Below are positions 1 to 10,428 of a DNA stretch of 64,000 bases, in pieces. The first letter of the stretch is position 1. Each line of letters opens with the position of its first letter. Made by a program: the position numbers and the translations under genes. The notes beneath the pieces are model-generated. The model was not told the DNA's origin and made no database searches. It saw only the letters and a program-made list of their open reading frames with translations. The DNA is taken from positions 1 through 64,000 of the forward strand of contig NZ_JAHUWH010000003.1 of NCBI RefSeq assembly GCF_019219095.1, read 5' to 3'. The DNA is from Acidovorax sp. sic0104 (lineage in GTDB: Bacteria > Pseudomonadota > Gammaproteobacteria > Burkholderiales > Burkholderiaceae_C).

Positions 1-200
1 CCACGAAGTTCGAAACCAACCGCACCCGCGCCGAAGTGGCTGCCGAGGCATCGAGCGTTGCCCAGACCCGCAGCATCGAGCCCGCAGGTTCGCGCGTCGT
101 GACCTACAAGTCCACCGCCGACCGCGCCGCCGTGCGTGCCCAGGCTGCGGAAGCCGTGCGCACCGGCACCATCCCATCGGGCGAAATCAGCGCGATGTAA
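1..200 (+). CDS. C-terminal end of a small DUF4148-like protein (partial)
   Basis: Only the last 65 codons are in the window, in the frame whose codons begin at position 3; the stop is TAA at 198-200. The visible part is rich in Ala, Arg and Thr and carries a TRAEVAAEAS segment and an ending IPSGEISAM. The TRAEV...A motif is what I know from small exported DUF4148 proteins of Burkholderiales, which have no established function. The signal peptide expected at the N-terminus lies upstream of the window. A strong hairpin follows 27 bases after the stop. The family assignment rests on this short motif and is tentative. Confidence 0.5.
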   Translation, partial: TKFETNRTRAEVAAEASSVAQTRSIEPAGSRVVTYKSTADRAAVRAQAAEAVRTGTIPSGEISAM

Positions 201-227
201 TCTGGCTGGGCTGACCACCAAAGACTA

Positions 228-252
228 CGGGCTCCCTAGGGAGCCCGTTTTT
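228..252. terminator. Bidirectional intrinsic terminator
   Basis: A perfect 10-bp inverted repeat (CGGGCTCCCT/AGGGAGCCCG, 228-247) is followed by five T. It sits between the end of the DUF4148-like gene (+) and the end of scoB (-), so it can serve both. Confidence 0.85.
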
Positions 253-270
253 GCGTTCCTGCGGCAAAGA

Positions 271-909
271 TCAAGCGATCAGCGTCACTCCGGTCTTGGC
301 CTGTAGCGCCTCGAAGCTCACGCCCGGCGCCAGCTCCACCACCTTGAGACCTGCTGGCGTCACATCCAGCACGGCCAGGTCGGTGATGATGCGGTCCACC
401 ACGCCCACACCCGTGAGGGGCAGCGTGCAGGCGGGCAGGATCTTGAGATCCTCGGTGCCATCCTTCTTCCGGGCCACATGCTCCATGAGCACGATCACAC
501 GCTTGACGCCGGCCACCAGATCCATGGCACCGCCCATGCCCTTGACCATCTTGCCGGGGATCATCCAGTTGGCCAGGTCACCCTTTTCGCTGACCTGCAT
601 CGCGCCCAGGATGGACAGGTTGATCTTGCCGCCCCGGATCATCGCGAACGACTGGTCGCTGCCGAAGATGGACGAGCCCTTGATGGTGGTCACGGTCTGC
701 TTGCCGGCGTTGATGAGATCCGGGTCTACCTTGTCATCCGTCGGGAAGGGGCCGATGCCCAGCATGCCGTTCTCGGACTGCAGCCACACTTCCTTGTCGC
801 CGGTGAAGTTGGCCACCAGCGTGGGGATGCCGATGCCCAGGTTGACGTAGAAGCCGTCTTCGAGTTCTTGGGCCGCGCGCGCGGCCATCTGGTCTTGGGT
901 CCAGGGCAT
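271..909 (-). CDS. scoB: 3-oxoacid CoA-transferase, subunit B
   Basis: Family I CoA-transferase beta subunit, 212 aa, the usual length. It would move CoA from succinyl-CoA to a 3-oxoacid (acetoacetate or 3-oxoadipate) in the cytoplasm as a heteromer with the adjacent A subunit. The N-terminal [11 protein letters not shown] segment and [10 protein letters not shown] are visible; Glu46 in the latter is the expected catalytic glutamate that forms the glutamyl-CoA thioester. The gene starts three bases after the scoA stop, so the two are one operon. ScoAB, AtoDA and PcaIJ cannot be told apart reliably by eye, and the nearby pcaC-like gene leaves a 3-oxoadipate role open. Confidence 0.9.
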   Translation of the reverse strand: MPWTQDQMAARAAQELEDGFYVNLGIGIPTLVANFTGDKEVWLQSENGMLGIGPFPTDDKVDPDLINAGKQTVTTIKGSSIFGSDQSFAMIRGGKINLSILGAMQVSEKGDLANWMIPGKMVKGMGGAMDLVAGVKRVIVLMEHVARKKDGTEDLKILPACTLPLTGVGVVDRIITDLAVLDVTPAGLKVVELAPGVSFEALQAKTGVTLIA

Positions 910-912
910 GGT

Positions 913-1626
913 TCAGGCTCCTTCTTTCTTTTCCGTGATCGTGCGTTTCTCGATGCGCTTTTCCGGGCTGGCATTGAGCACGATGCGGTGCACGTAGATG
1001 CCCGGCAGGTGGATGTCGTCCGGGGCCAGTTCGCCCACTTCCACGATCTTTTCCACCTCGACGATGCAGACCTTGCCGGCGGTGGCGGCTGCGGGGTTGA
1101 AGTTTCGCGCTGTGAGGTTGAAGCGCAGGTTGCCCGACTTGTCGGCCACGTCGGCCTTGACCAGCGACACTTCCGGCACGAGCGACCGCTCCATCACATA
1201 GGTTTCGCCGTCGAACTCGCGCAGCTCCTTGCCCTCGGCCACGATGGTGCCCACGCCCGTCTTGGTGAAAAAGGCCGGGATGCCCGCGCCGCCCGCACGC
1301 AGCTTCTCAGCCAGCGTCCCCTGGGGCGTGAATTCCAGCTCCAGCTCGCCCGCCAGGTACTGGCGCTCGAACTCCTTGTTCTCGCCCACGTACGACGAAA
1401 TCATCTTCTTGATCTGGCGGGTTTCGAGCAGCTTGCCCAGCCCGAAGCCGTCCACGCCCGCGTTGTTGGAGATCACGGTGAGGTTCTTCGCGCCCGAATC
1501 ACGCAGCGCGTCGATCAGGGCCTCCGGAATACCGCACAAACCGAAGCCGCCAACGGCCATGAGCTGGCCATCCGCCACCACGCCCTGCAGGGCTTCGGCG
1601 GCCGAGGGGAATATCTTGTTCACCAC
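913..1626 (-). CDS. scoA: 3-oxoacid CoA-transferase, subunit A
   Basis: Alpha subunit of the same CoA-transferase, 237 aa. The glycine-rich GGFGLCGIPE motif near residues 26-35 is the family signature for CoA binding. The start is GTG at 1624-1626, supported by AAGGAG six bases upstream; the second codon is also GTG. It is the first gene of scoAB and diverges from a PAS-LuxR regulator, with a 73-bp shared promoter region holding a 13-bp palindrome. This arrangement suggests direct control by that regulator (inference). Confidence 0.9.
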   Translation of the reverse strand: MVNKIFPSAAEALQGVVADGQLMAVGGFGLCGIPEALIDALRDSGAKNLTVISNNAGVDGFGLGKLLETRQIKKMISSYVGENKEFERQYLAGELELEFTPQGTLAEKLRAGGAGIPAFFTKTGVGTIVAEGKELREFDGETYVMERSLVPEVSLVKADVADKSGNLRFNLTARNFNPAAATAGKVCIVEVEKIVEVGELAPDDIHLPGIYVHRIVLNASPEKRIEKRTITEKKEGA

Positions 1627-1654
1627 GATCTCCTTATGAATTGGGATGCGCTAC

Positions 1655-1667
1655 GATACTACGTATC
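1655..1667. promoter_or_regulatory. Candidate operator between scoA and the LuxR-type regulator
   Basis: GATAC-TAC-GTATC is a perfect inverted repeat with a 3-base centre and contains TACGTA. It lies in the middle of the 73-bp divergent promoter region, 28 bases from the scoA start and 33 from the regulator start. Outer CTAC (1651-1654) and GTAG (1675-1678) add a second, longer dyad. Confidence 0.5.
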
Positions 1668-1699
1668 CGAATAAGTAGTTTCTCGTAAAGACTTTCACT

Positions 1700-2248
1700 A
1701 TGGATGTTGATTACCGGCTGGCTTTCGACATGGCGCCCGTGGGCCTGGTGCTGTCGCGCAACCGCACCATGGTGGACTGCAACCGACATGTCTGCGAGAT
1801 GTTCGGCGCCTCGCGCGAGGTTCTGATTGGCCAGTCGTTCCAGGTGCTGTACCCCAGCGCCGACGAGTACGAGCGCCTGGGCGCACACATGGAGCCCATC
1901 CTGAACGCCAAGGGCCACTACGCCGACAACCGCATCATGAAGCGCGCCAATGGCGAGGTCTTCTGGTGCCATGTGTCGGGCCGCGCATTGAACCGAGCAG
2001 ACCCGCATGCCTCGGGCATCTGGAGCTTCGAGGACCTTTCCGCGCAGCGCCCCGTGAAGGCAGAGCTGACGGGGCGAGAGCGCGAGGTGGCGGCCCGGTT
2101 GCTCGAAGGTCTCACGTCAAAGGAGATAGGCAAGGCCCTTGAGATCAGCCACCGCACGGTGGAGATCTACCGGGCGCGGCTCATGCGCAAGTACAACGCA
2201 TCCACGGCGGCGGACCTGGTGCAAAAGCTCCTCGCCGGGGGGAGTTAA
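1700..2248 (+). CDS. PAS domain / LuxR-type transcriptional regulator
   Basis: A 182-aa protein with an N-terminal PAS domain (about residues 5-115; the NRIMKRANGEVFWCHVSGRA stretch is typical of a PAS core) and a C-terminal LuxR/FixJ helix-turn-helix (about 120-180, with ELTGREREVAARLLEGLTSK and the recognition helix around SHRTVEIYRARL). There is no receiver domain, so it probably senses a ligand or redox signal through PAS instead of being phosphorylated. It is divergent from scoAB and is likely its regulator. The start is ATG at 1700, in good register with the PAS fold. Confidence 0.85.
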   Translation: MDVDYRLAFDMAPVGLVLSRNRTMVDCNRHVCEMFGASREVLIGQSFQVLYPSADEYERLGAHMEPILNAKGHYADNRIMKRANGEVFWCHVSGRALNRADPHASGIWSFEDLSAQRPVKAELTGREREVAARLLEGLTSKEIGKALEISHRTVEIYRARLMRKYNASTAADLVQKLLAGGS

Positions 2249-2270
2249 GCCCCTGAGCCGCTACGCGCCA
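2249..2270 (+). repeat. Truncated copy of the CCCCTGAG post-stop repeat (R1)
   Basis: The bases directly after the LuxR-gene stop (CCCCTGAGCCGCTACGCGCC) match the first 20 or so bases of the longer repeats at 15157 and 52635, which also begin directly after stop codons. Confidence 0.45.
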
Positions 2271-2277
2271 TCCCCGG

Positions 2278-2670
2278 TTACCCCTTCAACGGACCATCCA
2301 CCACTTCTGCAGCCGTGCGGAAGGCTTCCACCGCCGTCGGCACGCCGCAGTAGATGCTGGCGTGCAGCAGTACTTCCTGCAGCTCTTCGGCCGTCACGCC
2401 GTTGTTGAGAGCGCCGCGCACGTGGCCCTTGAGTTCGTGCTGCTTGCCCAGGGCAATGAGCATGGACACGGTGATGAGGCTGCGGGTGCGCAAGTCCAGG
2501 CCGGGGCGCTGCCAGACGTCGCCCCACGCGTTGCGCGTGATGTATTCCTGGATGGGCTGGGTAAAGGGCGTCGCGTTGCCGAAGGCACGGTCCACGAAGT
2601 CGTCTCCCATGACTTGGCGGCGGGTGGCCAGGCCTTTGTCGAAATCCTTGGATGATGGTGGCTGGGTCAT
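2278..2670 (-). CDS. pcaC: Carboxymuconolactone decarboxylase family protein, probable PcaC
   Basis: 130 aa, the length of 4-carboxymuconolactone decarboxylase of the beta-ketoadipate pathway, which decarboxylates 4-carboxymuconolactone to 3-oxoadipate enol-lactone. The block from WGDVWQRPGLDLRTRSLITV through HVRGALNNGVTAEELQEVLLH to YCGVPTAVEAF follows the PcaC consensus. A cysteine in the YCGVP segment is present, without the CxxC pair of peroxidase-type AhpD proteins. No other pca ring-cleavage gene is in the window, but scoAB next door could act as 3-oxoadipate CoA-transferase. The AhpD/CMD fold is promiscuous, so the exact substrate is less sure than the family. Confidence 0.75.
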   Translation of the reverse strand: MTQPPSSKDFDKGLATRRQVMGDDFVDRAFGNATPFTQPIQEYITRNAWGDVWQRPGLDLRTRSLITVSMLIALGKQHELKGHVRGALNNGVTAEELQEVLLHASIYCGVPTAVEAFRTAAEVVDGPLKG

Positions 2671-2730
2671 GCAGTCTTTCTCCTTCGAAGGGTGCGCACG
2701 ATGTTAGCTGCGCCTGCAAGGCCCCATGAA

Positions 2731-2768
2731 AAAACGCCGCACACACCCGATGGCGCGTGCGGCGTTTT
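2731..2768. terminator. Terminator downstream of katG
   Basis: AAAACGCCGCAC (2731-2742) pairs perfectly with GTGCGGCGTTTT (2757-2768), giving a 12-bp stem with a 14-base loop and A/T runs at both ends. It lies 49 bases past the katG stop and before the pcaC-like start. Confidence 0.85.
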
Positions 2769-2816
2769 CAACTCCAGCTGCTTGCACCCGGGCAGCGGCA
2801 CGGGCGCGATGCGTCA

Positions 2817-5120
<2,304 letters not shown>

Positions 5121-5134
5121 CTAATCAAATCACA

Positions 5135-6064
5135 TCACAGCAAGCGCAGCGGGCTCCCGGCCTCCTCGCACCCACAGGTATCGAACAGCACGGAGCGCAC
5201 CCATCGATGCCCTGGCGAACGGTGGGTGCGTTCGTGCCAGGCGGCGGTTTTCACAAAGCCCGGTATGGCCACCGGTGGCTCCAGTACCTTGAGCCCACGG
5301 GCATCGGCCACGACCCGCTGCGGCACCACTGCGATCAGGTCGCTGTTGCGCAGGATCTCCGGTAGTACCAGAAAGCTGGTGATCGACAGCACCACCCGGC
5401 GCGACCGGCCCAGGCGTGCCAGCACCTCGTCCGTAACGCCGCAGAAGCTGCCGCCCGTGTACGAGATGAGCGCATGGTCCAGCGCGCAGAAGCGGTCCAG
5501 CGACAGCGCGCCCCTGGCGTCCGGGTGCCCCGCGCGCATCACGCACACATAGCGCTCGTCGAACAGGTGGCGGGCATACAGGTCGGGGGCGGTGTTCTCC
5601 GGGCTGATCAGGGCCAGGTCGATATCGCCGCGCTCCAGCCGCTCGTACACCGGCAGGTGCTGGGCGGGCACCACGGCCACACGCACGCCGGGCGCGCGGC
5701 GCCGCAGCTTGGCAAGAAACGGCACCACCACCGCCTGCAGCGCGTAGTCGGTGGATGCCAGCTGCACGGTCATCTGCGCCGTGGCGGGGTCGAAAGCCTG
5801 GGGTTGCAGCAGCGACTCGATCCCACCCAGCAGCTCCTTGACCGGCGCGGCCAGCTCCTGCGCGCGCAGCGTGGGCGTGATGCCGCGCTGGGTGCGCACG
5901 AAAAGCGGGTCGTCGAAGCTCTCACGCAGACGGGTCAGCATGCCGCTGACCGCAGGCTGGGTGAGCGACAGGCGCTGGGCTGCGCGGGTCACGCTGCGCT
6001 CGTCGAGCAGGGCATCCAGCGCCTTGAGCAGGTTCAGGTCCATCGCCCTGATATCGATTGCCAT
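5135..6064 (-). CDS. LysR-family transcriptional regulator
   Basis: 309 aa. The N-terminal winged helix-turn-helix (about residues 10-70: LLKALDALLDERSVTRAAQR then LSLTQPAVSGMLTRLRESFD) is classic LysR, followed by a periplasmic-binding-protein-like effector domain. The MDLNLLKALDALLDERSV pattern resembles the NodD/PcpR-like branch. It is divergent from the Old Yellow Enzyme gene at 6198 and probably controls it, sensing an unknown ligand. The start is ATG 6064 or the in-frame ATG 6043 (MDLNLLK); neither has a strong ribosome site. The katG gene lies 107 bp downstream on the same strand. Confidence 0.88.
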   Translation of the reverse strand: MAIDIRAMDLNLLKALDALLDERSVTRAAQRLSLTQPAVSGMLTRLRESFDDPLFVRTQRGITPTLRAQELAAPVKELLGGIESLLQPQAFDPATAQMTVQLASTDYALQAVVVPFLAKLRRRAPGVRVAVVPAQHLPVYERLERGDIDLALISPENTAPDLYARHLFDERYVCVMRAGHPDARGALSLDRFCALDHALISYTGGSFCGVTDEVLARLGRSRRVVLSITSFLVLPEILRNSDLIAVVPQRVVADARGLKVLEPPVAIPGFVKTAAWHERTHRSPGHRWVRSVLFDTCGCEEAGSPLRLL

Positions 6065-6197
6065 GATTTCAAGAATAAGAAATATCGATTTGGTTTATGG
6101 CTGCATCGTACCCACCATCCTCACCGTGTGGGGCCATTACTTCTTTGGCCCTCCCGCTTCACTCCCCTTTTCAGTCTCCCACAAGAAAGAAAGCTTC

Positions 6198-7322
6198 ATG
6201 TCCGCCCTGTTCACCCCGTTCCAGCTCCAAAGCGTCACCCTGCGCAACCGCATCGCGGTCCCGCCGATGTGCCAGTACAGCGCCACCGACGGCCTGACCA
6301 ATGAATGGCACCAGGCGCACTACGCCGGCCTTGCCCGTGGCGGCGCAGGCCTGGTCATCGTGGAAGCCACGGGCGTGTCGCCCGAAGGCCGCATCACCCC
6401 GGCCTGCACCGGCCTGTGGAACGACCAGCAGGTCGAAGGCCTGGCCCGCATCGCCGCCAACATCAAGGCCGCTGGCGCCGTGCCCGGCATTCAGATCGGC
6501 CACGCCGGGCGCAAGGCCAGCGCCCAGCGCCCGTGGGAAGGCGACGACCACATTCCCGCAGACGACCCGCGTGCCTGGCAGCCCATCGCCCCGTCCGCCA
6601 TTGCCTATGGCGGCGACCTGCCCCGTGTGCCCAAGGCCATGACGCTCGCGGACATTGCGCGCGTGCAGGCCGACTTTGTGGCCGCTGCCCGCCGTGCGGT
6701 AGCCGCGGGCTTTGAATGGCTGGAGCTGCACTTTGCCCACGGCTACCTCGCGCAGAGCTTCTTCTCGCCCCACAGCAACCAGCGCACCGACCAGTACGGC
6801 GGCAGCTTCGACAACCGCGCACGCTTTCTGCTGGAAACCGTGGAGGCTGTGCGCAAGGTCTGGCCCGCGCACCTGCCGCTCACGGCACGTTTCGGCGTGA
6901 TCGAATACGACGGCCGCGACGAGGAAACCGTGGCCGAGTCCATCGAGCTGGTGCGCCAGATGCGCGAGCGCGGCCTGGACATGGTCAACGTCAGCGCCAA
7001 TTTCGTGATCGCAGAGACCCAGATCCCCTGGGCCACGCCGGCCTTCCTGGCCCCGGTGGCCCAGCGCGTGCGCAGCGAAGCCGGACTGCCCGTGGCGTCG
7101 TCATGGGGAATCGACGACCCAAAAATCGCTGAAAGCGCAGTGGCCGACGGCCAGATGGACTTGGTGATGATCGGCCGCGCCCACCTGTCCAACCCGCACT
7201 ACACCTACCATCTGGCGCAGGTGCTGGGCGCGCAGAAGCCTGAATGGACCACGCTGCCCGCACCGTACGCGCACTGGCTGTCGCGTTATCGGGGTGCGGC
7301 CAAGGTCGCTGCGGCGCAGTAA
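6198..7322 (+). CDS. NADH:flavin oxidoreductase, Old Yellow Enzyme family (YqjM-like)
   Basis: 374-aa FMN ene-reductase that reduces activated C=C bonds with NAD(P)H. The N-terminal PPMCQYSATDG with Cys25 and Tyr27 is the hallmark of the thermophilic-like/YqjM class, in which that cysteine tunes the flavin. The HxxH pair in ELHFAHGYL binds the substrate carbonyl, SNQRTDQYGGSFDNR is the family block, and GRAHLSNPHY near the C-terminus binds the FMN phosphate. The start is ATG 6198, preceded by a purine-rich AAGAAAG. The gene diverges from a LysR regulator. Such enzymes often serve in electrophile detoxification; the natural substrate here is unknown. Confidence 0.92.
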   Translation: MSALFTPFQLQSVTLRNRIAVPPMCQYSATDGLTNEWHQAHYAGLARGGAGLVIVEATGVSPEGRITPACTGLWNDQQVEGLARIAANIKAAGAVPGIQIGHAGRKASAQRPWEGDDHIPADDPRAWQPIAPSAIAYGGDLPRVPKAMTLADIARVQADFVAAARRAVAAGFEWLELHFAHGYLAQSFFSPHSNQRTDQYGGSFDNRARFLLETVEAVRKVWPAHLPLTARFGVIEYDGRDEETVAESIELVRQMRERGLDMVNVSANFVIAETQIPWATPAFLAPVAQRVRSEAGLPVASSWGIDDPKIAESAVADGQMDLVMIGRAHLSNPHYTYHLAQVLGAQKPEWTTLPAPYAHWLSRYRGAAKVAAAQ

Positions 7323-7340
7323 ACCGCCTCCAACCGCCGC

Positions 7341-8264
7341 TCAGCCCCCGGCCGGGCGGTGCAGCGGCAGCCCCGGCGCATCCAGCCGCGCGCGCAGAAT
7401 GTGGCCGTGGGTCGAATCGGTCACGAACACCGTCTGGCCGCCCTCCCCGCCAAACGCCAGGTTGGTGGTGGATGCCCCGGCCGGCCCGCGCAGCACCAGC
7501 TCGGGCTCGGCCCGGTGATTGAGCACCCAGACGTAGCCCAGGCCCGGGTTGGCCACCAGCAGCCGGCCCTGCGCATCCACGGCCAAGCCGTCGGGGCCGC
7601 TGGGCCCGTAGGACGTGAAGAACTGCCCCACCTTGGCCACGCTGCCGTCGGGCAGCAGCGGCACGCGCCACACGCAGTTGCCGCGCGTGGCGGCCAGGTA
7701 CAGCACGCGCCCGTCGGGAGACAGCGCCACGCCGTTGGGACTGGGCACGTTGGCCAGCAGCAGGTCGAGCTGGCCGTTCGGGCGCAGGCGGTACAGGCGG
7801 CCGCTCGGGTCATGCAGGCCGCTTTGCCCCTGGTCGGTGAAGTACAGGTTGCCCTCGGCGTCGAAGATCAAATCGTTCACGCCCTTGAAGCGCTCGCTGT
7901 TGCGGCGCTCCAGGTGCGGCGTGACGGTGCCGGTGGCCACGTCCAGGCGCATGAGGCCGTTCTTGTAGTCGGTGATGATCAGCGTGCCGGCATCCATGAA
8001 CTTCATGCCGTTGGGCTCGCCGTCGTACTCGGCCACCAGCGTCCACGCGCCCTCTGGGCTGATGCGAAAGATGCGGCCCCACGGGATGTCGGTCACGTAC
8101 AGGTGGCCTGCGTCGTCGAACACCGGGCCCTCCAGAAACGAATCGGTGACGGTGCCGCCCCGGTTGGCGTCGGCCCACTCGCTGCGCTCGCGGCGGCGAA
8201 AGTGGTCGGGCATGGAGGTGAACACATCCAGGTCACGGACCTGGGGTGGTTGCAGCAGAAACAT
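7341..8264 (-). CDS. SMP-30/gluconolactonase family protein
   Basis: 307-aa six-bladed beta-propeller of the SMP-30/gluconolactonase/LRE family, metal-dependent lactone hydrolases. Family features are EGPVFDDAGHLYVTDI near residue 45 (the Glu is a metal ligand), the central GVNDLIFDAEGNLYFTD, PNGVALSPDGRVLYLA (Asn ligand) and GPDGLAVDAQGRLLVAN (Asp ligand). No signal peptide, so cytoplasmic. The start is ATG 8264; the longer in-frame extension to 8612 overlaps the next gene and is discarded. It is the last gene of the minus-strand catabolic block under the IclR regulator and probably opens a sugar-acid or aldonic lactone (inference). Confidence 0.85.
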   Translation of the reverse strand: MFLLQPPQVRDLDVFTSMPDHFRRRERSEWADANRGGTVTDSFLEGPVFDDAGHLYVTDIPWGRIFRISPEGAWTLVAEYDGEPNGMKFMDAGTLIITDYKNGLMRLDVATGTVTPHLERRNSERFKGVNDLIFDAEGNLYFTDQGQSGLHDPSGRLYRLRPNGQLDLLLANVPSPNGVALSPDGRVLYLAATRGNCVWRVPLLPDGSVAKVGQFFTSYGPSGPDGLAVDAQGRLLVANPGLGYVWVLNHRAEPELVLRGPAGASTTNLAFGGEGGQTVFVTDSTHGHILRARLDAPGLPLHRPAGG

Positions 8265-8389
8265 GGCGGTGTCTTTCTTGTTGTTCAGGCAGGAGAGCCG
8301 AAACCATACCGCCGCGCCGGGTTGTCGACGAGGCGGCCCCCACCGCATCCATGCGGCATGGCATCGCGCAATGGCAGGACCATGGGCGA

Positions 8390-9346
8390 TCAGTCCAGCT
8401 TGATGTTGCCCTTGCGCACCACATCGCCCCACTTGCTGTCTTCCTTCTTGAGGAAGGCCGCGAACTCGGCGGGCGTGGAGCCCACGGGCTGCGCGCCCAT
8501 GTCGGCCAGGCGCTGCTTGAGCTCGTCTTCCTTCATCACCTCCTGCACGGCCTCGCGCAGCTTGGCGGCGATAGGCTCGGGCGTGCCAGCGGGCAGGAAC
8601 ATGCCGTTCCATTCATACGCTTCGTAGCCGGGGATCACCGTCTCGGCCACGGTGGGCACGTCGGGCAGGCGCCTGGAGCGCTCGGGCGCCGACACGGCCA
8701 GGGCGCGCAGCTTGCCGCCCGACACGTGCGGGTAGGTGGCGGCCACGGTGCCGAACATGAAGTCCACCTGGCCGGCCATCACGTCGGTGATGGCGGGGCC
8801 GCCGCTCTTGTAGGGCACGTGCACCATGTCCAGATTCAGCTGCTGGCGCAACAGCTCGGCCGCCAACCGCTGCACCGTGCCGCTGCCGCCCGAGGCGAAG
8901 TTGAGCTTGCCCGGCGCCGCCTTGGCCCTGGCGACCAGGTCGCCGACGTTCTTGATCGGCGAGTCGGTTTTCACGATGAGCACGTTGGGCGCCAGCAGCA
9001 CCAGCGAAAGCGGCTGCAGCGCGTTGGCGGCATATGGCATCTTGGGGAACAGGTGCGGGTTGATGGAGTACGGCGTGGCGTCGTACAGCACTGTGTAGCC
9101 ATCAGGGCTGGCCTTGGCCACGTAGCTCGCGCCGATGGTGCCGCTGGCACCGGCCTTGTTGTCCACGATCACGCTGGTGCCCAGCTTCGCGCCCAGGCGC
9201 GTGGCCAGCACGCGGGCCACGGCGTCGGCCGCGCCGCCCGGGGCATAAGGCACGACGATGGTGATGGGGCGCTCCGGGAACGCGGCATGGGCCAGGCCGG
9301 CAGCCAGGGCGCAGGCGGCGATCAGGGGTTTGAGAAAACGCAACAT
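8390..9346 (-). CDS. Bug-type (tripartite tricarboxylate transporter family) solute-binding protein 1
   Basis: 318-aa exported binding protein of the TctC/Bug family, with an N-terminal signal peptide (LIAACALAAGLAHA then cleavage). The two Bug signature loops are visible: VPYAPGGAADAVAR near residue 38 and DNKAGASGTIGASYVAK near 68, which in known Bug structures hold the ligand carboxylate through water-mediated contacts. The start is ATG 9346, with GGAGA about 7-8 bases upstream; an ATG at 9364 lacks this. No TctA or TctB membrane gene is nearby, so it either uses a remote transporter or acts as a sensor. The ligand is unknown, probably a carboxylic acid related to this cluster. Confidence 0.9.
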   Translation of the reverse strand: MLRFLKPLIAACALAAGLAHAAFPERPITIVVPYAPGGAADAVARVLATRLGAKLGTSVIVDNKAGASGTIGASYVAKASPDGYTVLYDATPYSINPHLFPKMPYAANALQPLSLVLLAPNVLIVKTDSPIKNVGDLVARAKAAPGKLNFASGGSGTVQRLAAELLRQQLNLDMVHVPYKSGGPAITDVMAGQVDFMFGTVAATYPHVSGGKLRALAVSAPERSRRLPDVPTVAETVIPGYEAYEWNGMFLPAGTPEPIAAKLREAVQEVMKEDELKQRLADMGAQPVGSTPAEFAAFLKKEDSKWGDVVRKGNIKLD

Positions 9347-9390
9347 GTCTTGTCTCCGATCCATCGTTCATGGGGGCATTCAGCCAAAAC

Positions 9391-9454
9391 GCTATCAATA
9401 AAATAGCTACAACCGCTTGATGGACAAGCGGTAGAGGCCATTTTTTATTCAAAA
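9391..9454 (+). repeat. Palindromic intergenic repeat R2, copy A
   Basis: About 64 bases with the layout GCTATCAATAAAATAGCT, then the perfect stem ACCGCTTG-5 bases-CAAGCGGT, then an AT-rich tail ending TTTTATTCAAAA. It is shared, with variation, by copies at 15922, 47805 (inverted) and 50175. It lies between two minus-strand genes. Confidence 0.75.
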
Positions 9455-9483
9455 TCTTGTTCGCCGGGCTTTCCCTGCCATGG

Positions 9484-10428
9484 CTACGCGGCACGCATCG
9501 CTGGCGTCTCGCGGGCCAGCACTGCCAGCAGGTTCGTGGCCGCGCCCACGCCCATGTTCACGTAGGCGTCGCTGGTCACGCCACCGATGTGCGGGCTGAG
9601 GATGAAATTCTTCTCGCCCTGGAACGGGTGGCCGGCCACCATGGGCTCCACCGCAAAGCTGTCCAGGCCCGCCGCCATCACCTGGCCCGAGCGCACGGCT
9701 GCGAGCAGCGCGGCTTCGTCGATGAGGCCGCCGCGCGCGGTGTTCACCACGATGACGCCGCGCTTGCACTGTGCGAGCGTGGCGGCGTTGAGCATGCCGC
9801 GGTTGTCGTCGGTCAGCGGGCAGTGCAGGGACACGGCATCCGCCTCCCGCCAGATCGTTTCGAGCGGAACGCACTGCACGTAGTCGGGCAGGTTCTGGGC
9901 GAACGGGTCGAAGCCGATCACCCGCATGCCCAAAGCATCGGCCATCTTGGCAAACCGCAGGCCGATGGCGCCCAGGCCCACCACGCCCACGGTGCGGCCG
10001 TGGAGCTCCAGGCTCTTGTGCGTGGCCTTGTCCCAGTGGCCGGCATGCATGCGCGCATCCAGCTGCACCACCGACTTGGCGCAGGCCAGCAGCAGCGCCA
10101 GCGCCTGCTCGGCCACGGCTGCGGCATTGGCGCCCACGGCGGCCACCACCTGGATGCCGCGCGCCTGGGCCGCCACCTTGTCGATGGTGTCGGTGCCGCT
10201 GCCGTGCTTGGAGATCACCTTGAGCGAAGGCGCCGCGTCCATCACGGCCGGGCCCACCTTGCCGTAGCGCACGATGATGGCCACCGGGTCGTGTTGCCTG
10301 GCCAGGGCGACCAGGTCGTCTTCGGTCGGCGTCTTGCCAGCGTAGATGACTTCGTAGCCGGTGAGCAGGCCGAGCGCCTGCTGCGCCAGGTCGGCTCCCG
10401 TGACGATGATGGCGGGGTTGGTGCTCAC
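9484..10428 (-). CDS. D-2-hydroxyacid dehydrogenase (NAD-binding)
   Basis: 314-aa D-isomer-specific 2-hydroxyacid dehydrogenase. The Rossmann motif is VGVVGLGAIGLRFAK (about residue 148 on). The catalytic Arg is in NTARGGLIDE and the catalytic His in ILSPHIGG. The start is GTG at 10428: it overlaps the stop of the upstream aldolase gene by four bases (GTGA) and has AGGGG at a suitable distance, so the two genes look translationally coupled. A 57-base upstream ATG extension is rejected. It would reduce or oxidise a 2-oxo/2-hydroxy acid, a natural partner for the 2-oxoacid-producing aldolase beside it. Confidence 0.88.
   Translation of the reverse strand: MSTNPAIIVTGADLAQQALGLLTGYEVIYAGKTPTEDDLVALARQHDPVAIIVRYGKVGPAVMDAAPSLKVISKHGSGTDTIDKVAAQARGIQVVAAVGANAAAVAEQALALLLACAKSVVQLDARMHAGHWDKATHKSLELHGRTVGVVGLGAIGLRFAKMADALGMRVIGFDPFAQNLPDYVQCVPLETIWREADAVSLHCPLTDDNRGMLNAATLAQCKRGVIVVNTARGGLIDEAALLAAVRSGQVMAAGLDSFAVEPMVAGHPFQGEKNFILSPHIGGVTSDAYVNMGVGAATNLLAVLARETPAMRAA

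Noticed and set aside
2278..2670. A full beta-ketoadipate (pca) cluster around pcaC and the CoA-transferase
   Set aside because: No pcaB, pcaD, pcaGH or pcaF-like gene is adjacent; the thiolase at 50260 is acetyl-CoA acetyltransferase-like and far away.
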